A DNA stretch of 64,000 nt from Sandaracinus amylolyticus. Lineage in GTDB: Bacteria; Myxococcota_A; Polyangia; Polyangiales; Sandaracinaceae. The stretch is from the NCBI RefSeq assembly GCF_000737325.1, contig NZ_CP011125.1, forward strand, positions 7,998,001 to 8,062,000. Direction: 5' to 3'. Position numbers and translations under genes: made by a program. The notes beneath the pieces are model-generated. The model saw only the letters and a program-made list of their open reading frames with translations. It ran no database searches and was not told where the DNA came from. Of the stretch, positions 33,920-43,897 are shown piece by piece (the first letter of the stretch is position 1; each line of letters starts with the position of its first letter).

Positions 33920-35014
33920 ATGCGATCCACTGCCCTCTTCCTCGTCGCGCTCTCGATGTCGATCCTCGGCTGCAGCGCATCGCACGGTCGCGGCAGCGGC
34001 GGTGACGGAGGCCCATCGAGCAGCGGAGACGGGGGCGCGCTCTGCGATCCCGGAGACGAGCGCGTCGCCGCCGTCTACTACGGTACGCGCGAGCCGACGA
34101 CGCTGCCGCTGACGCCCGGCGAGATCCTCGCGATCGCGCGCGTCGAGCTCGGCGGGCTGTGCAGCGGCGTCGTGATCGCGCCGCGATGGGTGCTCACGGC
34201 CGCGCACTGTCTCGGTCGGCGCGGCGGCGACATCACGGTCGGCGCGAACCCCGATCGCGTCGATCGCAGCATCTCGGTCGTGCGGCAGCTCGCGCACCCG
34301 AGCCTCGACATCGCGCTGCTCGAGCTCGCGCAGGACGCGACGGTCGCGGTGCCCGGGCTCGTGCCGATCCGCATCGCGACGTTCGCGCTCGGCGGTCTCG
34401 TCGGCACGACCGCGGAGGCCGCGGGCTACGGCGAGCGCGAGGACGGCAACGCGGGCGCGCGGCGCTTCACGTCGGAGCCGATCGTCCAGGTGCGCGGCGA
34501 GTTCACGACGATCGACGGGATGGGCGAGCGAGGCGTGTGCTTCGGCGACTCCGGTGGCCCGCTGATGGTCGTCGCGGAGGACTCGAGCGTGCGCGTGATC
34601 GGCGCGCTGAGCTACGGCGATCCCGACTGCGTCGGTCGCGACAACTACACGCGCGTCGACCTCGCGCGTGCGTGGATCGAGGAGAACGTCGGCGAGACGC
34701 CGGCGCCGATCGACGGCTGCGACGGGGTGACGGAGGCCGGCACGTGCCGCGGCGCGACCGCGGTGTGGTGCGACGACGACGCGCTCCAGACCGACACGTG
34801 CAGCGACGACGAGCTGTGCATGCCGGGCGCGGATGGTCGCGTCACGTGCGTGCCGCGCAGCGACGATCCCTGCGGCGGGATCGACGCGACCGGGCGCTGC
34901 GAGGGCGCCGTCGCGACGTGGTGCGAGGGTGGGCGGGTGCGGCGCGCGGACTGCGGGCGCTGCGGGCTCGCGTGCACGCTCGACGCGGCGCGCGGCGGCG
35001 CCGTGTGCGAGTGA
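33920..35014 (+). CDS. Trypsin-like serine protease lipoprotein
   Basis: This 364-aa protein has a lipoprotein signal (VALSMSILGCSA) and a Gly/Ser linker. A trypsin-like domain follows with the triad His96 (VLTAAHC), Asp130 (SLDIALLEL) and Ser211 (CFGDSGGPL). The C-terminal 110 residues contain about 16 Cys in two repeats (CDGVTEAGTCRGATAVWCDD and GGIDATGRCEGAVATWC...), probably disulfide-bonded substrate- or surface-binding modules. A secreted, surface-tethered endopeptidase is the likely role. Confidence 0.92.
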   Translation: MRSTALFLVALSMSILGCSASHGRGSGGDGGPSSSGDGGALCDPGDERVAAVYYGTREPTTLPLTPGEILAIARVELGGLCSGVVIAPRWVLTAAHCLGRRGGDITVGANPDRVDRSISVVRQLAHPSLDIALLELAQDATVAVPGLVPIRIATFALGGLVGTTAEAAGYGEREDGNAGARRFTSEPIVQVRGEFTTIDGMGERGVCFGDSGGPLMVVAEDSSVRVIGALSYGDPDCVGRDNYTRVDLARAWIEENVGETPAPIDGCDGVTEAGTCRGATAVWCDDDALQTDTCSDDELCMPGADGRVTCVPRSDDPCGGIDATGRCEGAVATWCEGGRVRRADCGRCGLACTLDAARGGAVCE

Positions 35015-35114
35015 CGTGACGGCAGAAACCTGAGCCGGTCCTCGTCTCGATCCGCGACTTCACGGCGCGCCGAACGGACGGCCAGAGAGCCCGTTCGTGT
35101 GCGCCAGGAGCCGC

Positions 35115-37511
35115 ATGGATTCCATCCGTCTGGCGGTCGCAGTGTGCGCCGCGCTCGTCCTCGGCGCGTGCACGTGCACGAGCTCGCCGCTGCTCTCCGA
35201 TCGTGACGCCGCCGTGCGGCCCGTCGACGCGCAGGTCGTGGCCGACGGCTTCGTGATCACCGACTTCGACGCCGGCCCGCCCGACGGCGGCCCGTCGTGC
35301 GCGACGCGCGATCCGATGGCGCCCCCGCGCGCGACCGAGGGCGAGTGGGTGCAGCGCTTCGCGAGCCCCGGCGTGGGCGGTGATCTCCCGAGCGTCGACG
35401 CGATCGCGATCGACGCGCGCGGCGTCGTGTACGTCGGCGGTACGTTCACGACCGCCGGATACGCGCCGGCGTCGAACGTCGCGGCGTGGGACGGCGCCAC
35501 CGGCTGGCGCGCGCTGGGCGAAGGTGTCGCGGGACCGGTGAGCTCGCTCGTGCTCGGCCCCGACGGCAGCCTCTACGCGGCGTACGCGCTCGACGCGGAG
35601 TCGGAGCCCTCGCGCGTCGCGCGCTGGGACGGCACCGCGTGGACGCTGATCGGCGAGGCGGTCGGCGCGGTGGAGGAGCTCGCGTTCCTCGGCGCGACGC
35701 TCTTCGCGGTCGGCAGCTTCGACTCGATCGGCGGCGTCGACGTGCGCTCCATCGCGCGCTGGGATGGATCGCAGTGGAGCGGATACGCGGGCCTGCACGC
35801 GCGCATCGAGTGCGAGCTCTGCGGCGATCCCGCGCCGGGCACGATCCACGCGTTCCTCGCGCGCGGCGAGAGCGCATTCTGCGTCGCCGGCGCGTTCAGC
35901 ACGCTCGGCGTGATCGAGGCGCACAGCGCCGCGTGCTTCGACGGGACGACCTGGACCGCGATCGGCATGCCGCTCGACGTGCAGGCGTACGGCGTGCTCG
36001 GCGTGGCGAGCATCTACGATCTCGCGATCGATCCGAGCGACTCGACGCTCGTCGCGAGCGGCGACTTCATGCTCGACGACACGAACGAGAACGGCGGCAG
36101 CATCGCGCGCTGGACCGGCGATCGCTGGGCGCTGATCGGGCGCGGCGTGATGCAGTCCGAGGGTCCGGGCACGACGCAGGCGGTGCGCTCCGTCGTGTTC
36201 GCGCCGAGCGGGATGTACGTCGCGGGCGCGATCGATCTCGTGAACGCCGACGCGCCGATCCCGGTGAGCGGCGTCGCGCGCTGGGACGGCACGCGTTATC
36301 ACGACGTGGGCGGGCTCTTCCCCGAGATCGGGTTCGGAACCGGGCAGGACAACGTGCGCGTGGCCGCGGTCGCGCCCGACGGCAGCGTGTACTTCGGAGG
36401 CCTCTTCACGCGCGCGGGGAGCCAGCGCGTGGGCCACGTGGTGCGGTGGGACGGCACCTACTGGACCGGGCTCCGCACGCCGGGCGAGCCCTACGACAGC
36501 GTCTCGGGGCAGGTGCACGCGCTCGCGCGCCATCGCGCGTGCGAGATCTACGTCGGCGGTCTGTTCGAGTACGCGGGTCAGGTTCGCGTCGACAACGTCG
36601 CGCGGTATCGACCGGGTGTGGGCTTCGCCGCGATGGGGCGCGGCGTGCGCGGCGAGGTGAACGACATCGACGTGATGAGCGACGGGCGCGTGGTGATCGG
36701 CGGATCGTTCATCGATCCCGCCGAGGCGCCGCGCTTCCGCAACGTCGCGATGTGGAGCGACGGCGCGTGGGAGCCGCTCGGCGAGAGCCTCGACGGGCGC
36801 GTGTGGACGGTCGCGGTGCACGACCTGGAATCGCCCGACGAACCCGATCTCGTCTATGCGGGCGGCGCCTTCACGGGACAGCTCGCGATGTGGAACGGCG
36901 AGACCTGGCGCGCGATCGGTGGCGGCCTGCTCGGCTATCCGAACGACGGCGAGCCGGGCGAGCCCCTCGCGATCGCGCAGGATCTGCTGGTCGATCCCGA
37001 GAGCGGCGATCTGATCGTCGCCGGTCGTTTCCAGCGGGTCGGCGAGGACGAGCTCGTCGTGAACAACATCGCGCGATGGGACGGCGAGGCGTGGCACGCG
37101 TACGGGGAAGGCCTCGGCGGCCTCGGCGACGGAGCGCTCGCGCTCGCGTGGTGGAACGGTCGGCTCGTCGTCGCGGGATCGTTCTCGCGCAGCGGCGACA
37201 CCGAGGTCGGTCAGGTCGCGATGTGGAACGGCACCGCGTGGGAGCCGGTCGGTGGCATCGTGGGGAACGCGGTCGAGGCGCTCCACGCGGTCGGCGACGT
37301 GCTCTTCGCAGGCGGTGTGTTCGACGTGCCCGGGGGCGAGTCGTCGTTCGTCGCGGCCTTCGACGGCACGTCGTGGATCGGGCTCGGGCGCGGCACGAGC
37401 GACGGCGTCGAGGCGATCGTGTCGCTCGACGACGGCGTGTACGTCGGCGGGAGCTTCGATCGCGCGGGCACGTCGGCGTCGATCGGGCTGGCGCAGTGGC
37501 GCTGGGAGTGA
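35115..37511 (+). CDS. Large beta-propeller lipoprotein ('WDG' repeats)
   Basis: This 798-aa protein has signal and lipobox ALVLGACTC, an Asp-rich linker, then about 14 repeats of 40-60 residues. Each repeat has a core such as VARWDGTAW, IARWDGSQW, VAMWNGTAW or NVARYRPGV, followed by VYVGGxFTxAG. This is the Delta-60/DUF5122-like propeller pattern. Start ATG 35115 follows CAGGAG. The stop TGA abuts the stop of the convergent LuxR gene (TGATCA). Probably a surface scaffold; partner unknown. Confidence 0.85.
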   Translation: MDSIRLAVAVCAALVLGACTCTSSPLLSDRDAAVRPVDAQVVADGFVITDFDAGPPDGGPSCATRDPMAPPRATEGEWVQRFASPGVGGDLPSVDAIAIDARGVVYVGGTFTTAGYAPASNVAAWDGATGWRALGEGVAGPVSSLVLGPDGSLYAAYALDAESEPSRVARWDGTAWTLIGEAVGAVEELAFLGATLFAVGSFDSIGGVDVRSIARWDGSQWSGYAGLHARIECELCGDPAPGTIHAFLARGESAFCVAGAFSTLGVIEAHSAACFDGTTWTAIGMPLDVQAYGVLGVASIYDLAIDPSDSTLVASGDFMLDDTNENGGSIARWTGDRWALIGRGVMQSEGPGTTQAVRSVVFAPSGMYVAGAIDLVNADAPIPVSGVARWDGTRYHDVGGLFPEIGFGTGQDNVRVAAVAPDGSVYFGGLFTRAGSQRVGHVVRWDGTYWTGLRTPGEPYDSVSGQVHALARHRACEIYVGGLFEYAGQVRVDNVARYRPGVGFAAMGRGVRGEVNDIDVMSDGRVVIGGSFIDPAEAPRFRNVAMWSDGAWEPLGESLDGRVWTVAVHDLESPDEPDLVYAGGAFTGQLAMWNGETWRAIGGGLLGYPNDGEPGEPLAIAQDLLVDPESGDLIVAGRFQRVGEDELVVNNIARWDGEAWHAYGEGLGGLGDGALALAWWNGRLVVAGSFSRSGDTEVGQVAMWNGTAWEPVGGIVGNAVEALHAVGDVLFAGGVFDVPGGESSFVAAFDGTSWIGLGRGTSDGVEAIVSLDDGVYVGGSFDRAGTSASIGLAQWRWE

Positions 37512-38378
37512 TCACTCCGAGCGATCGAGCGGCAGCCCGCGCAGCAGCGCGACGAGCGCGACCTGGCGGTTCGTCTCCGTCTTCGAGAAGAGCTGCTTCA
37601 GGTGGGTGCGCGCGGTCTCCTGCGAGATCCCGAGATCCCGCGCGACGTCCTTGAGGCGCATCCCCGTCGCGAGCCGCCGCGCGACGCGCGCCTCCATGCG
37701 CGTGAGCCCCCACGCGCGCTGCAGCGTGAGCACGTCGGGGACCACGCCGATCGACGGTCGCGGCGGCTCGACGATCGCATCGAGGAGGTGCTCGACCAGC
37801 AGACTCAGCTCGCGTGCGTCGACCGCGCGTCGTGCGCGCGCGACGAGTGTGCCCGAGCTCGGCACGTGCACCCGGAACTGTCCGCCGCGCTCGCCGAGAT
37901 CGTGCTCCACCTCGGCGTCGGGCAGCCCCATCGAGCGCGGCAGCGCGCGGAAGACGCCGACCGACGCGCGAAGCCAGATGGGGCACGGCAGGTACGGCGG
38001 AGGCACCTCGACGTCGAGCGTCACTTCGCGATCGCCGACCCACGCGTGCTCGAAGCGTGCGTGCGGCCACGTGACGTGGAGCGTGCCGAGCGTGACGCGG
38101 AAGAGGCGCTCGGGCGACATCGCGAGCTGCGCGAGAGCGCGGAATTCACTGACGAATTCGGTGTAGCGCTCGCCGAGCAGCTCCTGCTCGACGGGGCTCA
38201 GCCGCGCGCCGACGCGGTTCAGCATCGCCGCGTACTCGTCCCACGGCACGCGCTCGTGCTCGCCCCGCATCGCGCGCTCGATCGCTGGAAGCCCCGCGCG
38301 CGCGCCCGCCGCGTCGAGGTCGGCGTCCTCGATCACCGCGACGAAGGCACGCACGAGCGAGGGCAGGACTTCGGACAT
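37512..38378 (-). CDS. LuxR-type HTH transcriptional regulator
   Basis: This 288-aa protein has an N-terminal helical domain (1-220) of unknown sensing function and a C-terminal GerE/LuxR HTH (about 225-285): RAWGLTRMEARVARRLATG, then MRLKDVARDLGISQETARTH and LKQLFSKTETNRQ. There is no receiver Asp pattern, so it is not a standard response regulator. Its stop abuts the stop of the propeller gene. Target unknown. Confidence 0.85.
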   Translation of the reverse strand: MSEVLPSLVRAFVAVIEDADLDAAGARAGLPAIERAMRGEHERVPWDEYAAMLNRVGARLSPVEQELLGERYTEFVSEFRALAQLAMSPERLFRVTLGTLHVTWPHARFEHAWVGDREVTLDVEVPPPYLPCPIWLRASVGVFRALPRSMGLPDAEVEHDLGERGGQFRVHVPSSGTLVARARRAVDARELSLLVEHLLDAIVEPPRPSIGVVPDVLTLQRAWGLTRMEARVARRLATGMRLKDVARDLGISQETARTHLKQLFSKTETNRQVALVALLRGLPLDRSE

Positions 38379-38491
38379 GCGGCCCTCGGGGCATCTAGAG
38401 GTGGGCTCCGCGACGAGCAATCACACGCAAGTGTGATGCTCGCATGTTCAGCCCCTCATTCGTAGCTGCGCGCGCGCACGTTCTTCGAGCG

Positions 38492-40219
38492 TCATCCGCG
38501 TCGGAAGAAGCGGAGCAGCGGAGTCACGCGCAGGTTGATCCCGCGTCCCAGCCAGTGCCACCACCACGTCACGAACCAGCCTGCGACCGCGGCCGTGAAC
38601 GCGACGAAGAAGAGCGTGATCTTCGCGTAGTCGAAGAAGTGCTCGGCGCGGTCGGGCACCATGATCGCCGCGCAGATCGACATCGACGCGCTGAAGACCG
38701 CGACTGCCACTCTCGTCGCGCTGTCGTGCAGTCGATCGGGCAGCGCATCGAGCTTCGGCATGATGGGCCGCACCTGCACGTTGCCGGTCTCCATGTCGTG
38801 CAGGATCTGATCGACGTGCGTCGGCACGGTGCGCAGCAGCGACGCCATCCCGGTCGCGCCGCCGAGCGCTTGTTGCACGACTTTGTCGGGCGCCCAGCGC
38901 TCTCCGAAGATCTTCTCGACGTACGGACGGATGATCGGGATCACGTCGACGTCGGGATCGAGCCTCCGCACGAGCCCTTCGATCGTGCCCGCGCTCTTCG
39001 CGAGCACCGAGTACTCGGTCGCGAGCTTCACGCGGTACTTGCCCGCGGCGTTCGCGAACTCCTCGATGAAGCCGCGCGTGTCGAGGTCCTTCACCGAGCG
39101 GACCATCACGTACTGCGCGCGGACGCGCGTGATCTCGCTCTTGAGCTCGCCGATGTCGATGCGCTGGGTCGGCGTGCCGATCTTCAGGAGCACACGCGCG
39201 ACGGTGCTCGCGTCGTCCATGATCGTCCCGAGCACGAGCGTGACGAGATCGTCGCGCTGCTCCGCGCTGAGCGTCCCGACGAGCCCGAGGTCGAGGAAGC
39301 AGAGCGTGCCCTCGTCGTTCACGAGGATGTTCCCGGCGTGCGGATCGCCGTGGAAGAAGCCGTCGACGAACACGCCCTTGCACATCGCGTGGAGGATCTG
39401 CTCGACCGCGTGCTTCGCCTCGGGGCTCTTCGGCGTCAGCGCGCGCACCGGGCGGCCCTCGAAGTACTCCATCGTCAGCACGGTGCGGCAGCTGAGCTCG
39501 GGCAGCGGCGCGGGCGCGATCACCGGGCGATCGGGATCGAGCAGCGCGCGCATGCGCACCAGGCTCGCGAGCTCCGCGCTGAAGTTGAGCTCGCGCAGGA
39601 GGCTCTTCTCGAACTCCGCGACGATCGCGCTCGGCGTGACGAGCCGCATCTCGTCGATGCTCGCCTCGAGCGCCTTCGCCGCGATGAACAGCAGATCGAG
39701 ATCGCCGCGCATCGTCGAGCCGATCCCGGGGCGCTGCACCTTCACGACGACGCGCATGCCGTCGCGCGTGCGCGCGAGGTGCGCCTGACCGATCGACGCC
39801 GTCGCGATCGGCTCCTTCTCGATGTCCGCGAAGATCTCCTCGGCGGGCCGGCCGAGCCCCTCCGCGATCACCTGCTGCACCTCGGCGTAGGGGATCGGCG
39901 GCGCCTTGTCCTGCAGTCGGCTGAGCGCCTGGATGTACTCCGCGGGGAGCAGATCCGAGCGCATCGAGAGCACCTGACCGAGCTTGATGTACGTCGGGCC
40001 GAGCGCCGCGAGCAGGCGCGCGAAGCGCTCGGCCGGTGTGCCCTCGGCCTCCTTGCCACGCCGCGACGGAGTCGCGCCGAGCAGCTGCGCGGCGAAGGGG
40101 ATGCGCGTGAGCACCTCGCCGAAGCCGTGCTGCGCGACGACCCCGACGACCTTGCGCAGGCGAGCGACGTCGCGGATCGCGACGCCGAGGAGAGATCCGT
40201 CGTGCGTCTGCTCGGCCAT
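38492..40219 (-). CDS. ABC1/UbiB-family atypical kinase
   Basis: This 575-aa protein carries UbiB signatures: ALGPTYIKLGQVLSMRSDLL (the KxGQ motif), ATASIGQAHLA (Ala-rich loop replacing the Gly-rich loop), VVVKVQRPGI, FFHGDPHAGNILV and CFLDLGLVG. The C-terminus has one or two transmembrane helices (ITLFFVAFTAAVAGWFVTWW). UbiB proteins are ATPases that support ubiquinone or isoprenoid-lipid metabolism at the membrane. Start ATG 40219. It lies downstream of the Ser/Thr kinase gene on the same strand, 43 bp apart. Confidence 0.93.
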   Translation of the reverse strand: MAEQTHDGSLLGVAIRDVARLRKVVGVVAQHGFGEVLTRIPFAAQLLGATPSRRGKEAEGTPAERFARLLAALGPTYIKLGQVLSMRSDLLPAEYIQALSRLQDKAPPIPYAEVQQVIAEGLGRPAEEIFADIEKEPIATASIGQAHLARTRDGMRVVVKVQRPGIGSTMRGDLDLLFIAAKALEASIDEMRLVTPSAIVAEFEKSLLRELNFSAELASLVRMRALLDPDRPVIAPAPLPELSCRTVLTMEYFEGRPVRALTPKSPEAKHAVEQILHAMCKGVFVDGFFHGDPHAGNILVNDEGTLCFLDLGLVGTLSAEQRDDLVTLVLGTIMDDASTVARVLLKIGTPTQRIDIGELKSEITRVRAQYVMVRSVKDLDTRGFIEEFANAAGKYRVKLATEYSVLAKSAGTIEGLVRRLDPDVDVIPIIRPYVEKIFGERWAPDKVVQQALGGATGMASLLRTVPTHVDQILHDMETGNVQVRPIMPKLDALPDRLHDSATRVAVAVFSASMSICAAIMVPDRAEHFFDYAKITLFFVAFTAAVAGWFVTWWWHWLGRGINLRVTPLLRFFRRG

Positions 40220-40262
40220 CTCGGACGAACGAACCCTACTCCACTCGTGTGTCGCCGGTCCG

Positions 40263-41948
40263 CTAATCGAAGCGGAAGAAGTCGCCGCCCTGCTGCGACT
40301 GCGCGGGCTGCTGCGACCCGCTCGGTCGCGCCGCGCCGCCTCGGCGAGCACCGCCGCGCGCACGCGCGCGATCGGGCTCGGCGCGCTGCAGCGTGAGCCT
40401 GACGCGCTGATCGACGTCGGGCACGATCGACTCGACCTGATCGCGATGCCCGTCGAGGTGGATCGCGATCTCGGTCGGCGCGTCGCTCCGCTCGAGCTCG
40501 ATCGCGAGCGGCGTCGTGCCGCGCGGCTCTCCCGCGACGCTCACCGTCGCGCCGGGCGGCACCGTCTCGACCTGCACGCGCACGCTGCGCGGGACCTCGA
40601 CGCTCGGCGTGGTGGTCACGCTCGGCGCGCTGGCGCCGATCTCGGCGGTCGGCGTCGCGGTGATCGGCGTGCTCGCGTGCTGCGTCGTCGCGGGCGGGTC
40701 GCGATCCCAGCCGAGCCCGAGCACGGCGCCGATCGCCACCGCGACGAGCAGCATCGACGCGAACGCGATGCTCCGCCACGAGGGCGCGCCGTGCCCGCGC
40801 GTGACGCCGGTCTCGACCGGCGCGTTCGCGCTCGGATCGGTGTCGATCGTCGGCAGGATCCTCGACGCGACCGCGCCCGGCGCGTTCACCTCGGCGTCGG
40901 TGTCGTCGACGTCGACGACCACGTCGATGTCGACCTCGGCGCTCGGCACGCTGGTGATCACGTCACCCGCGCGGACGCGCCGCAGCATCTCGTCCTTCTG
41001 GTGGATGCGGTCGGGGAACACGTCGCGCATCAGCGCGGCGAGCTGCTCCCGACCGCGCTGCTCGGGATCGATCGTGCGCGCGAACGCGAGCAGATCACGG
41101 CGCAGCGCCTCCGCGCTCGCGTAGCGCGCGCTCTTGTCGCGCGAGAGCGCCTTCGCGACGATGCGCTCGAGCGCGGGCGCGAGCGGCGGTGCCCCGAGCT
41201 CCTCGAGGCGCGCCGACGCGCTCGGCACCGCGTCCTCGACGATCGCCTTCCACACGAGCAGCTCGTTGGGCCGCTGGAACAGCCGCGATCCCGTGAGCAG
41301 CTCCCAGAGCAAGATGCCGAGCGAGAACACGTCGCTGCGCGCGTCGAGCTTCTCGGCGCAGCACTGCTCGGGAGACATGTACGCGAACTTCCCTTTGACC
41401 TGCCCGGTGTGCGTCTCGACCGAGCGGTCCATGAACTTCGCGATGCCGAAGTCGAGCACCTTCACCGCGCCGTCGTACGTGAGGAACACGTTCTGCGGCG
41501 AGACGTCGCGATGCACGACGCCGAGCGGCATGCCGTCCTCGGAGCGCAGCTCGTGCGCGGCGTGCAGGCCCGCCGCGGCCTCGGCGATCACGTACGCGGC
41601 GAGGGCGGGATCGAGCCGCGAGTCACGCCCCGCGACGCGACGCATGAGCCCGCCGACGCTCTCGCCCGCGAGGTACTCCATCACCATGAAGAGCTCGCGC
41701 CCTTCCTGGCCGAGCTCGCTCACGTCGACGACGTTCGGATGACGGATGCGCGCGACGATGCGCGCCTCGTCGAGGAACATGTCGCGGAACTCGCTCTGTC
41801 GCGCGAGGTGCGGAAGCACCCGCTTGACCACCACCGCGCGCTCGAACCCACCCGGCCCGATGAGCTTCGCCAGGAGGATCTCCGCCATTCCTCCGCTCGC
41901 GAGGAACCCGAGGATCCGGTAGCGTCCGATCCGTTCGGGAAGGCTCAA
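40263..41948 (-). CDS. Ser/Thr protein kinase with C-terminal PEGA-like domain
   Basis: This 561-aa kinase reads from a TTG at 41948 placed after GAGGAG. Hanks motifs are in order: Gly-rich LASGGMAEILLAK, VVVKRVL (Lys), GVVHRDVSPQNVFLT (catalytic loop), VKVLDFGIAKF (DFG) and FAYMSPEQ (APE equivalent). A transmembrane helix (SIAFASMLLVAVAIGAVLGLG) follows the roughly 375-residue cytosolic part. The exterior domain has a PEGA-like motif VETVPPGATVSVAGEPRGTT. The protein is divergent from a TPR membrane protein (42057), a pairing frequent in myxobacteria. Confidence 0.93.
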   Translation of the reverse strand: MSLPERIGRYRILGFLASGGMAEILLAKLIGPGGFERAVVVKRVLPHLARQSEFRDMFLDEARIVARIRHPNVVDVSELGQEGRELFMVMEYLAGESVGGLMRRVAGRDSRLDPALAAYVIAEAAAGLHAAHELRSEDGMPLGVVHRDVSPQNVFLTYDGAVKVLDFGIAKFMDRSVETHTGQVKGKFAYMSPEQCCAEKLDARSDVFSLGILLWELLTGSRLFQRPNELLVWKAIVEDAVPSASARLEELGAPPLAPALERIVAKALSRDKSARYASAEALRRDLLAFARTIDPEQRGREQLAALMRDVFPDRIHQKDEMLRRVRAGDVITSVPSAEVDIDVVVDVDDTDAEVNAPGAVASRILPTIDTDPSANAPVETGVTRGHGAPSWRSIAFASMLLVAVAIGAVLGLGWDRDPPATTQHASTPITATPTAEIGASAPSVTTTPSVEVPRSVRVQVETVPPGATVSVAGEPRGTTPLAIELERSDAPTEIAIHLDGHRDQVESIVPDVDQRVRLTLQRAEPDRARARGGARRGGAARPSGSQQPAQSQQGGDFFRFD

Positions 41949-42056
41949 CGAATGCGCTCCTCGAGAACTCCGCGTCCGGGCCGGGCAGTGGGTGAGAACG
42001 AGATCGACGGCGATGTGCCGTGCACGGGGGTCGCGGACCGAGGAGTCTCGCACATC

Positions 42057-42824
42057 GTGACCTGGGTCGCGACGATGGTGCTGGCGCTGATCATCACACT
42101 CTGTGCGCTTCCAGCGGGCGCACAGCAGGGCGATGCGGCGGCGCGGGCGCGCGCGCTCGAGCTCTTCCGCGAGAGCGCGGAGCTGTATCGACAGGGGCGC
42201 TTCGCGGACGCGGCGGCGCGCCTCCGCGAAGCGCGCGAGCTCCACTCCGAGCCGCTGCTCTCCTACAACCTGGCGCGCGCGCTCGAGGGCTCGGGCGATC
42301 TCGAGGGCGCGGTCGAGGCGTATCGCGACTACCTCGAGGAAGCGCCGAGCGCCGACGACGCGCCCGCGGTGCGCGCTCGGCTCGAGTCGCTCGAGCGGCA
42401 CGTCGCGGAGGTGCGCGCGCTCGAAGAAGAGCGCGAGCGACTGCGCCGCGAGGGCCGCCAGACGCCCGATCCGACGCCGCCCGCGACGACGCGCGCGCGC
42501 GGGCCCGACGTCGTGCCGTGGGCGATCGCGGGCAGCGGCGGGGCGGTGCTGATCGCGGGCGCGGTCGTCGGCGGGCTCGCGCTCGCCCGCAACAACGACG
42601 CGATGCGCGCGCCCACGCACGCCGCCGCGGTCGAAGCGAGCGCGGACGCCGACTCGCTCGCGATCGCGGCGAACGTCCTGCTCATCACCGGCGGGCTGGC
42701 CGCGCTGGTCGGGACGGTCTGGGGCTCGATCGATCTCGTCTCGAACGCGGGCGACGAAGAAGAGCGCGCGACGGTGAGCCTGCGCGTCGGGCCGGGATCG
42801 TTGTCGATCGACGGCGTCTTCTGA
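42057..42824 (+). CDS. TPR-containing membrane protein
   Basis: This 255-aa protein starts at GTG 42057 after GAGGAG and has a signal peptide (MVLALIITLCALPAGA). Tetratricopeptide-like helices occupy about 30-125 (ARALELFRESAELYRQGRF, LLSYNLARALEGSGDLEGA), and two transmembrane segments follow (GSGGAVLIAGAVVGGLALA, IAANVLLITGGLAALVGTVWG). It is divergent from the Ser/Thr kinase gene. Its stop abuts the convergent LamG-like gene's stop (TGATCA). Confidence 0.8.
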   Translation: MTWVATMVLALIITLCALPAGAQQGDAAARARALELFRESAELYRQGRFADAAARLREARELHSEPLLSYNLARALEGSGDLEGAVEAYRDYLEEAPSADDAPAVRARLESLERHVAEVRALEEERERLRREGRQTPDPTPPATTRARGPDVVPWAIAGSGGAVLIAGAVVGGLALARNNDAMRAPTHAAAVEASADADSLAIAANVLLITGGLAALVGTVWGSIDLVSNAGDEEERATVSLRVGPGSLSIDGVF

Positions 42825-43844
42825 TCAGTCGCAGGGCACGCGCGTGCGCGAGAGCACGACCTCGTCGACGTACAGCGTCGCGGGTCCCTGCGTCGCGGGA
42901 TCCGAGTACTCGATGCCCGCGGTGATCACCGCGAAGCCGCCGTTGGGCAGCGTGTCGAGCCCGGTGCGCGGACCGAGGCCGACGTCGTTGACGAAGAGCT
43001 CGACCGTGCCGCCGGTGTCGGCGACCGTCGCGTGGACCTGCAGGCACACCCAGCGGTCGCGCGGGATGTTGATCCCCGTCGCGTCGTAGTACTCGGCCGA
43101 CCCGACCCACGTCGCCGCGCGCGCCGAGCCGGTCACGCCGTAGGTCTGGATCGCGAGGCCCGACGAGCCGTCGGCGGCGCCGATGTAGAGCAGGCTGATC
43201 GCGTCGACGGCGAGGGCGCTCGGCAGGTACACGAGCCCGCGCAGCCAGAGGTCGCCGCTGGTGATCGCGGCGAAGCTTCCGCCGATCCCGGCGCGCCCGC
43301 CGGTCATGGTCGTGGTCGCGCGCAGCGCGCGATCGCCGAAGAACGGCGCGGGCGACGTCACGGTCGTGACGTTGCCGTCCTGCAGGAGATCGAACGACCA
43401 GTGGACGCGCCCCGCGGGGTACGGCCACTCGAACCCGTCGCAGAAGATCGCGCCCGCGTGGACGTCGTCGCAACGCGTGAGGTCGCGACCGGCGTCGGGC
43501 GGGCCGGCGTCGGGCGGGCCGGCGTCGGGCGATCCGCCGTCCCGCGATCCCGCGTCGAGCTCGCCCGCATCGGGCCCTCCGTCGAGCGCCCCGGCGTCGG
43601 GCTCGAGACCGCCGTCGGCTCGCCCGGCGTCAGCGCTCGCTGCGTCCATCGCGGCATCGCGCAGCCCGCCCGCGTCACCCGGCGGCAGCTCGTCGCGCTG
43701 GCAGATGCCCGCGACGCACACCCAGCCATCGCCGCATGGACACGCACGACCTTCGAGGTCGACCGGCGCGAGCACGCAGCCCGCCATCGCCAGCGCCGTC
43801 CACGCGATCCACGTCATCGCCAGCGCGCGCACCGAGCACAGCAT
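42825..43844 (-). CDS. LamG-like lipoprotein with Asp-Ala-Gly linker
   Basis: This 339-aa protein has a signal and lipobox (TALAMAGCVLAP), a small Cys cluster, and a 60-residue linker dominated by DAG repeats (DAGPPDAGPPDAG). A jelly-roll domain of LamG/concanavalin type covers about 125-339 (FCDGFEWPYPAGRVHWSFD, DRWVCLQVHATVADTGGTVE, GPATLYVDEVVLSR). Carbohydrate binding at the surface is likely. The stop abuts that of 42057-42824. Confidence 0.8.
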   Translation of the reverse strand: MLCSVRALAMTWIAWTALAMAGCVLAPVDLEGRACPCGDGWVCVAGICQRDELPPGDAGGLRDAAMDAASADAGRADGGLEPDAGALDGGPDAGELDAGSRDGGSPDAGPPDAGPPDAGRDLTRCDDVHAGAIFCDGFEWPYPAGRVHWSFDLLQDGNVTTVTSPAPFFGDRALRATTTMTGGRAGIGGSFAAITSGDLWLRGLVYLPSALAVDAISLLYIGAADGSSGLAIQTYGVTGSARAATWVGSAEYYDATGINIPRDRWVCLQVHATVADTGGTVELFVNDVGLGPRTGLDTLPNGGFAVITAGIEYSDPATQGPATLYVDEVVLSRTRVPCD

Positions 43845-43897
43845 AGCCGATCGCCGCTTTCTTGGTGCCGCCGGCGCGCACCGATAGCGTCGGCGGG

